Assembly: GCA_012845835.1 (NCBI GenBank)
Contig: JABAKD010000007.1
Span: forward strand, 975,992 to 1,039,991
DNA from: Undaria pinnatifida
Lineage: Eukaryota > Sar > Phaeophyceae > Laminariales > Alariaceae
Length of the DNA: 64,000 nt
Reading direction: 5' to 3'
The translations under genes and the position numbers were made by a program. Below are positions 52,150 to 62,840 of the stretch, one piece after another; position 1 is the stretch's first letter; the number at the start of each line of letters is the position of its first letter. The notes under the pieces were generated by a model. That model searched no databases. It was not told the DNA's origin and saw only the letters and a program-made list of their open reading frames with translations.

Positions 52150-52570
52150 GGGAACAGGTGTTGGTGCTGCTGCTGCGTTGGCCTCTTCGCCAGGAACATG
52201 ATTGAACCTCGCTTTGTTCCAGGCGTGGGTGCTAGCCTCGGCATTGCATTAACTGTGACGGTGATTAAGCGTCGGGTTGTAGCACAAATGGGGAACGCCC
52301 GCCTGTATCGGACATTCTCCGGCAGTCTGACGCCTGGTGGCTAACTCCCCACGATTACATCGGGTGATATGAACAGCCATTGGACGAAATCGTGGGTGGC
52401 TTCCCACACAGGCGTAAGATTTTCGTAATTTTACGCGACCGATTGGCCTTCCCGGCCTGTGCCAGAGGCTTGCCTTAATCCACCTTCACGGTAAAAACAA
52501 TGATTGGGCCGGCATCCACGCCTGGCCCTGATGGTCCTAGTTTCCGAGAGGCGGTTGGTGGGCAGAAGGT
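52150..52570. pseudogene. OGFr-domain relic, mirrored pair 6
   Basis: The plus arm encodes FVPGVGASLGIALTVTVIKR and SGSLTPGG. The minus arm (52560-52365) encodes GPGVDAGPIIVFTVKVD, a stop, GKPLAQAGKA and, near 52385, DFVQWLF. CCCCACGATT and AATCGTGGGTGG flank the join. Confidence 0.6.
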
Positions 52571-52619
52571 ATGCTAGGCCGACGGGTTGGGAACGGCGGC
52601 TACTTCTTCTACGAGCGCC

Positions 52620-53465
52620 GCTGCTGCTTTCACCTACTGGCCAGGATAACCTCGCCTCTTTCACGACGTCGGCGTAGGCAGAAGGGTTTTGTCTCTCGCA
52701 GAATTCCCAGAGTGGTCGAGCGCCTGGGTGGAAAAAAAATCACGACTTCATCGAGCTGCTGTTTTCCAATGAGTCGGCAGGCATCGCTGTTTGTTGCGAA
52801 TGTGCCGGTACTGACAATTGAAGATATCCGCAAAGGTGATACAGGAGGAGCGTTCAGAGCGACACAGTTCGCGTGTTTTTAATGGGATATTGATGTTGCA
52901 CTGGCTCTGGGTTATGCTGCGGGAAGCACAGCAGATTTTCGTAGCGAAAGTTGACAGCTCCGGTCTCAACGCAAGGTGGGTGGGGCCGCACGATTCTAAC
53001 ACTTACCGCGTGAAGCGCATTATCATGCCGGCCGGCCTATTTTTACTGGGATGGTGTGTATATGGCCCGCAGGTGCTCTCGCGCGCCCTGCCTGAACTCT
53101 CCAGTCACTCGTCAACGCGTTCATGGACGCCTTCCGTTACGCGTTCTGGCAGATGTCACTGCTATGAGTGACGGTTACGGAGAGTGCTGGAAGGCAAATC
53201 GAAACCAACTGCACGGCATACATTGTATGCCGTTCGTCGAACATTAAAAATAGTTTGAACGGCATGGTAATGCGGTTGGCATGGTATCAGGTATGACCGG
53301 ACGGTCCCATCCAAGTTGCGTTGGCGGGTCACATTTGTCTCTTTTTGCGACGCGTAACTGAAGTCCTTCCCGCAGCACCATAGCAAGCCCGTTAAACATC
53401 AACTTCCTGTCCTGCGCGCGAACCGTGTTTGCCCTGGACACGCTACGGAAGGGGTGCACGTAAAA
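52620..53465. pseudogene. OGFr-domain relic, mirrored pair 7 (reaches the domain C-terminus)
   Basis: The plus arm encodes SRQASLFVANVPVLTIEDIR and then, in another frame, LNARWVGPHDSNTYRVKRII, ending VLSRALPELSSHSSTR. This parallels ANAPILTSRDIIE, EWTRPSNHNALRLTRIISS and FLRDMPELRDHPSQR of the intact gene. The minus arm (53460-53162) encodes RKLMFNGLAMVLREGLQLRV, TQLGWDRPVIPDT and, shifted, PHYHAVQTIFNVRRTAYNVC. Both arms cover the C-terminal half and meet at its end, near 53165. Confidence 0.65.
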
Positions 53466-53729
53466 AGTTCAAGTGCTGCTCACTTGAGGAGGTCTATGCC
53501 GACTTTTGAGAAGAAAAACACGGAAGTGCAACCCGATCAGCTATCTATCTATCTCATGGCCTAGGTACTGTTGGGTACTATTACGTATTCATTAGCGAAT
53601 ATTGCAGTAAAACACGAACGGTATCCCACTGATATCGGGTAGTTTGATTGCCTAATATTATTAGTATCACAAGAGTACATCAGAAATACTTTAAATGTCA
53701 ATAAGTGCAACCCCTATCCTAGCCCGCGT
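53466..53729. other. Spacer, nothing recognised
   Basis: AT-richer spacer with CTATCTATCTATCT (53541-53553). Confidence 0.4.
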
Positions 53730-53985
53730 CCCTGAATGTCCTCTCCATCCCTGGCAAACTCGCGGAAATGTTCAGATGTCAACACCGGCGTAGTTAACAC
53801 TAACCTCGATGGCGGCCGTCTCACTAGACACATCCATTGGGTGCAGTCGAGAGTTGCCTCCAGCCAGGGGTCTAACTTCTATAAAGGTTGCGCGAGAGAC
53901 GGACCTTTGGCCTCCTTCGCCAGAACCTGACGTTCGGCCGATGTCATGGTAACACGCAACGATCGGGCTAGCACTCACACTTACA
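53730..53985 (-). pseudogene. OGFr-domain relic, single minus copy
   Basis: It encodes SASPIVACYHDIGRTSGSGE and GGQRSVSRATF, then in a shifted frame CTQWMCLVRRPPSRLVLTTP and VLTSEHFREF. This follows SPIVAFYRDGGRT, IQWLFP and PSRYASNAPILTSRDI of the intact gene. No plus partner was found beside it. Confidence 0.65.
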
Positions 53986-54114
53986 CTGACTGTCGTAGTT
54001 TCCCAGAGCTGTTTGATGAAACCGTGAGGTTGGCTGGTTGATTAGGAACGCCTACTGTTGTCGTTGTTGCTGTTGCTGCATTCACCTCTCACCAGTAACA
54101 TAAGTAAACCTTGT

Positions 54115-54600
54115 TTTTTCAGGAGTGAGTGTTATGCCAGTCATTGCGTTTGTCCGTCACCGTGGTTAATTGTCTGGTTCTGGCGCAGGCGGGGAAGACT
54201 CGCCTCTCACCGAGATTCTCCAGCAGTCTGACGCCTGGCTGGAAAATACGTTCGAAAACATGTAATGGCTGTTGAGCCAGAACAGCCGCGCTGTTCTGGC
54301 TGAACGACCATTTCATATCTTCATGCGCCTTTTCCAGCCAGGCGTCTGACTGCTGAGGGGATATCGACTAGACATGGGCCTTCCCCGATTGCGCCAACGA
54401 CACATTTCCGACCACCGTCATGGTAAACAGCAACGATTGGGCTAGCACCCACACCTGGCACTAGTTCTGCGGGCTTCCCATAGACGGTGAGTGGGCAGAA
54501 GGTGGGACTGAACGGCGGATTGGAAACAGCTGTTGACGTTTCTGCTGCTGCATTCACATCGTGGTCAGAAACAGAAGCGAACCTTGCCTTTTTACGGGCG
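54115..54600. pseudogene. OGFr-domain relic, mirrored pair 8
   Basis: The plus arm encodes LSGSGAGGEDSPLTEILQQS and DAWLENTFENM, then a stop in place of the Gln before WLLSQN. The minus arm (54600-54297) encodes AELVPGVGASPIVAVYHDGG and, shifted, WLEKAHEDMKWSFSQNSAAV. GACGCCTGGCTGGAAAA (54230-54246) and TTTTCCAGCCAGGCGTC (54330-54346) are perfect inverted copies. At the centre, AGCCAGAACAGC and GCTGTTCTGGCT form a palindrome. Confidence 0.75.
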
Positions 54601-55045
54601 TTGGTGCTAGCCCCATGAGTGCTTTTTGCGGTAACGGTGGCTAATTGCCGGATTCTAGCGCAGGCTGGAAAGGGCCGCCTCCCGCCGAGGGTCTCGAGCA
54701 ATCTAACGCTGGCTGGAATACACCCACGAAGGCACACAATGGTTATTATGCATGTAGTCGTGGGTGCTTTCCTGCCACACGTCAGATTTTTCGAACACCC
54801 CGGCTGAAGACGGGCCTTCCTCGCCTCTGCCAGACCTGCCGTTCTGCGACGGGCACTGTAAAGCGCCATGATGGAACTAGCACTGGCATTGGCTCTGCTG
54901 GATTCCCAAAGGCGATAGATGGACGGAACGCAGAACTGGCTGGCGGTCCTGCACTGCATTGTTGTGCGAACATCGGAGCTGAAGATGAGGGCGCGATGAC
55001 GCTCTGAGAACGACTACTGCTGCGGCTGCATTCACCTCTCAACCC
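54590..55045. pseudogene. OGFr-domain relic, mirrored pair 9
   Basis: The plus arm encodes GASPMSAFCGNGG, a stop, then AGWKGPPPAEGLEQSNAGWN and, shifted, TQWLL. The minus arm (55042-54740) encodes GNPAEPMPVLVPSWRFTV and VWQRRGRPVFSRGV. CACCCACGA and TCGTGGGTG flank the join near 54750. Confidence 0.6.
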
Positions 55046-55059
55046 GGAACATATGTAAG

Positions 55060-55470
55060 CCTTGCTTTTTTCCAGGTGTGGGTGCTAGCCTCTTTATTTT
55101 GTTTTACCGTGACGGTTGCCGAAAGTCCGGCTCTGGCGCAGGCGAGGAAAGCCCGTCTCTCGACGAGATTCTGGGGCAGGCTGATTCCTGGCTGAAAAAA
55201 AAACACGATTCCGTCCAGTGGCTGTTCAGCCAGAACGGCGGTTGTTCAGCGAGAATAGCCACTTGGGTAGTATTTTACAGCCAGGAGTCCGTACGCTCGT
55301 GAATCTGGACGAGAGATGGGCCTTGTACGCCTGCGGCAGACCCGGACGTGTGACAACCGTCGCTGTAAACGCACTGATTGAGCTAGCATCCACACCTGGC
55401 ACTGATTTTCCTGGCTTTCGCAAGGTGGTCAGTGGGCATACAGTACAATTGGCCGGCAACCTGGCAACGG
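55060..55470. pseudogene. OGFr-domain relic, mirrored pair 10
   Basis: The plus arm is open and the best preserved: GASLFILFYRDGCRKSGSGA, SPSLDEILGQADSWLKKKHD and SVQWLFSQN. The minus arm (55460-55240) encodes RKPGKSVPGVDASSISAFTA and PKWLFSLNN. GTGGCTGTTC and GAATAGCCAC bracket the join at 55216-55262. Domain parts after QWLFP are missing. Confidence 0.7.
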
Positions 55471-55559
55471 CTGTTGTTGTTGTTGCTGCTACTACCGCAG
55501 CAGCGTTTACGCTTGACCAGGATCAGAAGTGATTTTGTTTTGCATTTTTCCAAGGGTGG

Positions 55560-55915
55560 GTATGAGCCCGATGATTTCCTGTACAACGGATGCCTCCCCA
55601 CAGTGCCGGTATGTGCCAGCCCAATACACCGGCACTATTCAGGGCACAGGCCCTATTGGTAATGCAGTTACTATAGAGAGTTTCAGTCGTGCCAAGCGAC
55701 TTAATTGACACCATAGAAAGCGGTGGCACTCTTCAACTGTCAGTACTGGAAAACTCCCGCTGTACCGCCATAGTGGCCAAACGTCAGGTTTTCGCGTAGT
55801 TGGGCGAGGCCCACATCTCGGACAGAGATGAAGCTTGCCCACCTACGCGAGAACCTGCGTTTGGCCACTCTGTCGTGGTAAAGGGACTATCGGGCTTGCA
55901 CCCATGTCTGCCATC
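55560..55915. repeat. Last, weakly recognisable mirrored unit with palindrome
   Basis: TGGCCAAACGTCAGGTTTTC and GCGTAGTTGGGCGA (55776-55808) face TTGCCCACCTACGCGAGAAC and CTGCGTTTGGCCA (55836-55869). The minus strand after it encodes GASPIVPLP, a trace of the OGFr linker. Stem arms are about 33 bp. Confidence 0.6.
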
Positions 55916-56160
55916 AAATCTTATGGTTTATCAGACGTGATAGAGTTCGGGGGTGAACTGGGAATTGATTCTGGTGCTGCTGCTTTAGACTAATGTGCGT
56001 ACGCAAACTACGCGTCCAATACCGACACGAGTCAAGTGTTGTTGAACGTCGTACGGTTCGGTGGCTGGTTATGATATTTTGGGCTTTGATCGAATTATAG
56101 ACCTTGCACCCATCCACAACAGGGCCATGTTGTAGTACCGATATTCCTGGTAAGATACAT
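55916..56160. other. Boundary between relic cluster and family A
   Basis: No gene. TTGATCGAATTATAGACCTTGCACCCA (split across 56088-56114) begins the family A-like sequence, matching the GTGCACCCAC context at 60720. Confidence 0.35.
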
Positions 56161-58130
56161 ACATGAGCGTATTTCCTTACCAGAAACCCTTCCCTGCTCA
56201 TTCCGCTTGCCCTATAGACACTATGCATAAAGACCCATCGCGTTCATCCAGCTGTCTCCGCGGCTGTTGGAGAACCTGGCGGTGGTTGCTTTGTGCTTCA
56301 TTATTGTTGAGAAATCGAAGTGCCGGCGTTGGTTGGAGACCCTACCAGTGGTCGTTATTTTTCCAGTACTGTTTGGACTTTGGCCAGAAAACGGTACCAG
56401 GTATAACGGTGGCTGTTAGGGGACCTGGCGGTGAACTTGTCCTGGTTCATTAGGTTTTCATCGTGGGTGTTTCCGCCATCGTACGCTGGAAGAGCACTAG
56501 AGTATACCAATTCAGCGCAGTACGCTTCTGGCCAAGAGGCAGCGTTTTCAGCTCTAGCGATCTGTTTTGCGACTGAGGTTGCTCAGCACGAAGGTACGCA
56601 CCCTGTGCCAGTCAATGCCGACAAATGCCTATGTTGGGGAACTGCTTGAGATGAGCGCGGGATGGTTTAGGCTTGATTTAAAAGGAGGTGGGTCGACAGC
56701 AGCTGTCGCCAAACGTCGCTTCTCTTTTTGATATCTGCTCTACGAAGAAGGAGATCTGCGCTGCGCCGGGCAATCGCTTCATGGAGGAGATCTCTTCCAA
56801 AGGTGCCACGCCTTTGACCGACAGCCGCTGCCGATCCGACACAAGGTTCTTGACTTTATAGTCCTGCAAGCACTGCTCCACGTCAACTTGAAGTGGAGTG
56901 TCTCGAAAAAAGTGGGCACATGTATATGTCGGCGTGAACGGGTGCAGCGTGCTTATCTTCGTACAGATCCGTCGTGGGCACGGAGCTTATCATCGGAAGC
57001 CGAGAACGCCGCCTCTTGACGAGGTTACGGCGCTTGGTGTTCGTCGGGCTCTTCCGGCGCGCGATGGCGGAAGCACCTACGGAGAAGAAACTGCAATAGA
57101 AGCAGATAGCAACCATCGCCAGGTTCTCCAGCAACCACGGAGACTGTTGAATGCACGCAATGACTGTTGATGCGTTTAGCGCAAACGAAATGTGTAGAGG
57201 TGTTTCTGTATCGGTTTACATAGAGTATTGGTTCCACCACCTTGGCTAGTTGAGTGGGGAAAAATACCCACGAGTGCAGTTTTGTGAACACCCAGCATAA
57301 GTGACCACCAAATCGTTCGACTGTCAACAACTCTTCAGAGTCTTGTGTCTTGTCTGATCTGACGTGTTCGATGACGCGGTAATGCGAAGTGTTTTGACTG
57401 CGTGGCAATGTGCACGGTAATACAGGAGGGTAATACAGGAGCGTTTAGATTAGATTTTTCATCTACCGTCCAGCCAAAATGCGGAACAACACGATGCTGA
57501 TGGTTTAGGTTTTCGCGAGGTCAAGTGCCGGGCAGGCTTGAGAGTGTCGTATTCCAACTTCTGCGAGTTATTTAGCGGCCTTTGGCGAACCGCACAGTAC
57601 CGTACAAGATGCGATGGTGTTATGACGGAAACGGCGACAAGAACACGTTTCGTTACCCTTCCGTTTCGTTACCCTTCCGTTTCGTTACCAGACACCCTTC
57701 CCTGCACCTTCGCTTGCCGTTGTCCTGTATGCATTAAGATTTATCACGTAGGTTCAACTGTCTCCGCTGATATGGGATCACCTAGCGTTGGTTGTTCTCT
57801 GCTCCGCAATAGTTTGGGCATTAGCCTGAAAACGATATGCAGGCAGCTATTGTTGAACTTGGCAGTTTTGGCCTCCCTCATTGGTTGTTAGGAATTAGCC
57901 AGAAACCTGTATACCGGTGGTTGGTTGAGAGCCTGCCGGCGGTTTTTGGCTGCTCCAATATGCTTTAATCTCCGTGGGTGCCTCCGCCATCGCGCGCCGG
58001 AAAGAAGGAACGTCAAACGCCTTAACCGTTTCGCCTAAAGGCAACGTTCGGGGCTGTTGGCGATCTGATGACGACGGTTCTGTGCGGAGCATGCTGTACC
58101 GGTTGATACCGACGTCACTGTACCAATGTT
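56160..58130. repeat. Family A fragments, middle block
   Basis: The plus strand carries tandem GCGGCTGTTGGAGAACCTGG-type units (56268, 56325, 56408) and the ACCAGAAACCCTTCCCTGCA-like lead-in (56180, also 57690). The minus strand 57134-56883 encodes LENLAMVAICFYCSFFSVGA and SAIARRKSPTNTKRRNL. The plus strand 57974 encodes MGASAIARRKEG. The order and partial duplication differ from the two large blocks, so this is a rearranged copy. Confidence 0.6.
56678..56920 (-). CDS. Weak candidate: terminal exon-like ORF
   Basis: From about 56920 the minus strand reads FFRDTPLQVDVEQCLQDYKV, then KNLVSDRQRLSVKGVAPLEE, ISSMKRLPGAAQISFFVEQI and ends RPTSF with a TAA. Composition is protein-like and unlike family A peptides. 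It has no start codon in a good position and no recognised family. It could be the last exon of a gene, a fragment of a mobile element, or chance. Confidence 0.2.
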   Translation of the reverse strand, partial: CAHFFRDTPLQVDVEQCLQDYKVKNLVSDRQRLSVKGVAPLEEISSMKRLPGAAQISFFVEQISKREATFGDSCCRPTSF

Positions 58131-58149
58131 CTTCGGGACTCCGAGGGAC

Positions 58150-58620
58150 TTATTCGAGGTTACCGTTTTGCGGGAGGTGGAAGGTAAGAAGCGTGAGGTG
58201 GAATGACATCGGCTACCTGCCAATGTTGCGTTCCTGTCCGAGGCAATTTCAATTATGAGGAAAGAGCAACACCCCGCGATTTCGCGCAGATGACAGCGTC
58301 TGGTGCTTGCACCCGGGTGGCGTGAGTAGAAGGTGTAAGACGCGGGAATGCGAGCTCTCTTCTCTCTTCTCAGCTGTGTGTTCATCCATCTCTTGTGAAG
58401 AAGATCGACTGACAGACTGTTTCGAGGTGAGCATTCAGCTTCGAGTCCCACTGTTCCTGCCCTCTTCTCCCGGCATCCGCGTTCAGACGCCACCCGTTGC
58501 CTTCTGCGCAGCTTACCAGCGCATCGCTCTTTCTATCAGAGACGAGACTGTGGCAGATCGAGACGCAATTTTGGCAGACAGCCGCTTTCGACCCACCTCA
58601 GATAAAGGAAGAAGGGGTTG
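58150..58620. repeat. Inverted segment pair
   Basis: The plus strand 58530-58605 (encoding ETVADRDAILADSRFRPTS) is matched by the minus strand 58255-58165 (encoding EIASDRNATLAGSRCHSTS). Here the copies diverge (minus first), unlike the convergent pairs elsewhere. Confidence 0.5.
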
Positions 58621-58720
58621 AAGCGTCACTTGCGATAAATCGCCCTTCTTTTTGTTTTTAACGGGTTAGCCCACTATGAAACCATGAGCTTTGAAAACAA
58701 TGTAACGTGTTAGAAAGTCG

Positions 58721-59080
58721 ATGGAGAACTGGAGCTGGACCAACCACGCGTATATTCAGTTTCGTCGACCCTGGTACTTGATCGACGCTGCAAGATGTTT
58801 CAGGCAAGATCTACAACATATTGCCACCCCCAAAGTGTATGCTGTAACCGTATATGAAAAGGAAGGCAATGAATCAATTGTTTTGCTCGGGCGTGAAAAG
58901 GGGGGCTGGTTAAGAATCGTTTTCGCAATTCGGGGAGACGATATACAACCACACGGTTTTGATTATCCGGGATTTTGTTGGAGTCCTAGTCTATACCTAT
59001 CTGTATGTACGGAGCAGGGTGCAAGGCAAGACGAGGTGAACACCCGACAGCCTCCTGTTGAAAACCTTCTATACACATAG
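58721..59080 (+). CDS. Small hypothetical protein (119 aa)
   Basis: The frame begins MENWSWTNHAYIQFRRPWYL. Its middle (VTVYEKEGNESIVLLGREKG, then GWLRIVFAIRGDDIQPHGF) has alternating beta-strand character. The pattern of a short helical lead followed by 'vLGr..gGwlrIVfai.gDdI' is loosely like small alpha/beta domains such as DUF4258 or BrnT-type proteins, but key residues cannot be confirmed by eye. Composition is far more protein-like than neighbouring frames. No promoter or poly-A signal was identified, and it sits between relic sequence and a palindromic stretch. It may be a real single-exon gene or a transferred gene fragment. Confidence 0.4.
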   Translation: MENWSWTNHAYIQFRRPWYLIDAARCFRQDLQHIATPKVYAVTVYEKEGNESIVLLGREKGGWLRIVFAIRGDDIQPHGFDYPGFCWSPSLYLSVCTEQGARQDEVNTRQPPVENLLYT

Positions 59081-59985
59081 CACATATCACGATCTAGATC
59101 GTCTAGATTTATATCGTGATGCCATGTTGTGCAGGATCTGTAGTATATAGTACCTATCCAATCTACTGTAGGAAACGTCTGCTAGATCATTGAGGTCATC
59201 CGGCTACCCCGCGGTAACGTGATCTATAGGCCACGCAAATCATTTTGACCAGGGATCTGTTTGCCCTCGAAGACATAGATGTTATAGATCATTGATAGGG
59301 ATTTGGTTTTTCGGGTGCGTGAGACCTTTCATGTGGAGCATTGTTGTCGTCTAACTCGCGAGCGCGCATTCAAGGAGATCCATCGCGAACCGCCCTTATC
59401 AAAAGAGGCCGGCCCCACTCATTGCACAGCTTAACTTCCTCGAGCGCAGCCGTCCTCTCGGTAAACAGAGAATTAGTCGAGGCTTATGCTCCTCCCTTAC
59501 AAGCCGTACCCGGTACCCCGAGTCCTGCACCGTGCATGGTGTTCTCACAGCGGGAAGAGCAAAAATTCTTACAGAAAAAACACGTTTGTTGCGGTTTCCG
59601 CAGCGGGCACACCTCGCCTCGGAACTCTGTCTGCCTGTCACGACTTGTGTGTGAGGGGGGCCGACATCATCTACACGCAGTCGTGCCTCTGTTATGAGCA
59701 TGAACATTGCGAAGCGAATACTCCTACCATGAATAAGTTCTGCAGCACAGCAAAGTTTTGGCAGTTATGCATGAGGCAGCACCGTAGTTTAGTGCAGTGT
59801 TTCCCTGTGCTTAACTGTTGTCGTTCTTGTTCGCCGCATCTATCCGATCTCACCGCGGCCGTGTTTTTGTTTAGGTTTTTCGTATACGTTGGTGATCCGT
59901 GATAGCAAGTAGACCCACGGAATAAAAATACAAGAGTACCGGCACCGTATACTACGTATTTGCATACACAGAAACTTGGTAGTAC
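59081..59985. repeat. Near-palindrome, then no supported gene
   Basis: ATCACGATCTAGATC (59086-59100) and the following GTCTAGATTTATATCGTGAT (59101-59120) form a nearly perfect palindrome in a GATC-rich stretch, similar in flavour to 38700-38910. Beyond 59340, overlapping open frames on both strands have no recognisable motif. Confidence 0.45.
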
Positions 59986-59988
59986 GTA

Positions 59989-60600
59989 CTGGGATGATAG
60001 AGAATACTGCCTGCAAGGAGAAAAAACACAATCAAGAATAGCTTGCACAGACGGAGACTCAAGCGGGGCACTCGCAGTTCAGCCTTCAATTTATACTCAG
60101 GCTTCTACAGCAAGCACTCATTTTTTTTCAGAAATCCGCCACATACTGACGTGCAGATTCCGAGGTGCAGTGCTATAAGCCTGTCTGATTCAATTGCTGC
60201 CACGATCACCGGAACCGACTGCTGAGCTGCTGCTGCAGCTGTATGCTACCGTACGCACACGTTATACGCGTATTTTTCGGCACGACTAAAGGGATGATAA
60301 AGAATACTGCCTGCAAGGAGAAAAAACGAAACCAATAATCGCTTGCACAGACGGAGACTTATCTATTAATAGGGCACGCGCAGTACATCCTTTTATACTC
60401 AGGCCTCTGTAGCCAGCACTCATTTTTTTTTTTCAGAAATCCGCCACTTACTGACTTGCAGGTTCCGGTGTGCAGTGCTATGACCCTGTCTGATTCAGCT
60501 GCTGTCACGGTCACCAGACCCGACTGCTGGGCTGCTGCTGTAGCTGCATGCTACCGTACGCACACGTTATATGTGTATTTTCCGACACGACTCAAGTAGT
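59989..60600 (+). repeat. Tandem duplication of ~302 bp at the start of the right family A block
   Basis: GGGATGATAGAGAATACTGC (59990) recurs as GGGATGATAAAGAATACTGC (60291). Both are followed by CTGCAAGGAGAAAAAAC, CTTGCACAGACGGAGACT, TATACTCAGGC and the TGCAGTGCTAT lead-in. The left block (1-200) shows only the last part of one unit because the window starts there. Confidence 0.8.
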
Positions 60601-61046
60601 ATTGATCTTTGCACGATATGGGGATCGGTTGTATTTTTGACACGTCTCAAGCGTTGCCCAATGTCGCACGATTTGGTGGTTGGTTGTGATGTTTCGACGT
60701 TCACCAGATTATAGATCGTGCACCCACCTCAACAGGACCACGTCGTATTGATAGCACCGACATCTTTTTAATCGACACCAACGAAAACGCCGGTTCTTAC
60801 CAGAACCCAGTCCCTGCACCTTTCGTTTGCTTTCTGCATAACGGTTCACCACGTGCTTCCAGCAGGATCCGCGGCTGCTGGAGAATGATAGTCCTTATCC
60901 GCGTCGTTCGTTTTGTCATCCTTCGCGGGTGCTGCTGCTCTCGCTCGCCAGGAGAGCCCTAGGAGCATCAAGTGCCGTAAGCTTCTCGCTAAGAGGCAGC
61001 GTTCTCCGCTTTTGGTGATCCGGTTTGTTTTCTCGACGGCTGTTTG

Positions 61047-61110
61047 CGAAAACCTAAGCACGCTCTTCCAGTAATGTCCGCCTGTACTGGGACAGCGTGT
61101 TGAGGTTTTC
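61047..61110. repeat. Conserved hairpin at centre of a mirrored unit (copy 3)
   Basis: AAAACCTAAGCACGCTCTT with ACAGCGTGTTGAGGTTTTC, inner stem CCAGT with ACTGG. Confidence 0.6.
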
Positions 61111-61440
61111 TTGCATGGCTGCCGTCGTCGTCACGGAGCGGACCGTCGGAAGGTGGGGATATTTGCTCTTGCCGAGAAGCTTGTAGTGCTTGGTGCTCCT
61201 AGGACTCGTCCAGCGCTTGATGTCGGGAGAACCCCCGGATATGGCAAGAAACCGGGCGGAGATAGCGACCATCGTCAGATTTCCCAATAGCGCGGGAGAG
61301 CATGCGGTCAACATCAACGCAGAGGGCACGCTAAAGGTGAAGAAACGGGCGTTTCTGAGCATAAGCACCGCAAGCTTCTCGCTAAGAAGCAGTGTTCTCG
61401 GGCTTTTGGTGATTCGCTTTGTGATCTCGACGGCTATTTG

Positions 61441-61505
61441 CGAAAACATACGCACGCTCTTTCAGCTATGTCCGCATGTACTGGGACAGCGTGCTTAGGT
61501 GTTCT
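61441..61505. repeat. Conserved hairpin at centre of a mirrored unit (copy 4)
   Basis: AAAACATACGCACGCTCTTT with GACAGCGTGCTTAGGTGTTC. The inner stem is weakened to CAG with CTG, but the loop GTCCGCATGT is kept. Confidence 0.55.
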
Positions 61506-62519
61506 TGCATGACCGTCGTCGTCGCTACGCGGATCATTAGAAGGTAGGAATGTGTCCTCTTAGCGAGAAGCTTAAAGTGCTTGATGCTCCTAGGGCTCAT
61601 TCGGCGCTCAGTGGCGGAAGCGATGGCAAGAAGCCGGGTGGAGATAGCGACCATTGTCAGATACTCCAATAGCCACGTGGAGAGTACGCGGTCAACATTG
61701 ATGCAGAGGGCACGCTAAAGATGAAGAGAAGGGTGTTCTGCAGCGATTTCAAAAAGTCATGGATTCCACATATACTTTTAATACCATGACCTGTTAGGAG
61801 AGCTGTCGAGATCGTCTAATTGGTGAGCGCCCCAACTATCACAGTCAGCCACCGGATATTGCAGCGTTCACTCACAATTTAGAGTCTTGTCTCATTTGAT
61901 GCGTTCGATGGTATAATGCTATGAAGGCTTTAGCTGCCTGGGAATGTTAATGGTAATACCAGAACCTTGCGTGTTTATAGCTAGTCTGCATTCCTGCCAA
62001 AATGTGGAACAAGGCGATATCGATAGTTTGGGTTCTCACGAGGCTGCGATCCTCTCGGACGTGGGGTGAGTGTCGTCTTCCACCCCCCGCGCGTTATTTT
62101 GAGATCCATGGCGAACTTCACAGCACCGAACAACATGCAACGCCTTGTGGCCTAAACGGCGACAAAAACACGTTTTTTGCCACAGACCCTTCCCTGCACC
62201 TTTTGCTTGTCATGCACACTGCGTAATGACGGATCTCGTGCACCCAACTGTCTCCGTGGCTGTTGCGGAACCTGGCGATGGTTTTTCTCTGCGATTAATA
62301 ATGTTTGGTCATTTTCCAGAAAGCGGTATACCGGCGGCTGTTGGAGATCTTGACGGACGGGGTTGTTCTCTGCCCCATTATTGTTTGCTCGTTCTCCATA
62401 AAGCGGTATACCCGGGGCTGTTGGAGAAGCTTTGAGCGATTGTTATTTGCTCTAGTGGTTGTTGGGCCAAAAAACGGTATGCCGGGGGTGGTTGGAGAAC
62501 CCGGCCGTGGTTGTGCTTT

Positions 62520-62840
62520 GTTTCAGTGTCTGTTCATCACCTCCACGGAGTCGTCTGCCGTTGCGCGCCGGAAGAGCCACATCCAGCACCGTAAGCGTCT
62601 CGCGAAGAGGCGGCGTTCTCGACCTCTAGCGATCCACTCGGACGCAACAACGGCTCTGTACGACTGTATGTGCTAGCATCGTGCGGGGACGTCGTAGTAA
62701 CCGAGCGGATTGCTCAGAGGCAAGAACGCCGCCTTTTCGCCAGAAGCTTCCGGCGCTATATGCTTCGAGGGATTTTCCGGCGCGCCATACCGGAAACACC
62801 CATGGAGATATATAGCAGAACTGAGCAGACAAGTCCCAAA
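62520..62840. repeat. Mirrored family A unit around 62675
   Basis: The plus strand encodes SSAVARRKS, HRKRLAKRRRSRPLAIHS and ATTALYD. The minus strand 62830-62660 encodes GVSGMARRKIPRSI, a stop, RRKLLAKRRRSCL and AIRSVTTTS. The arms meet near 62675. The left block has the same join near 2300. Confidence 0.6.

Noticed and set aside
52571-52882. 103-codon plus-strand frame as an independent gene
   Set aside because: Its C-terminal part is a clear OGFr-domain relic and the rest is out of frame with it.
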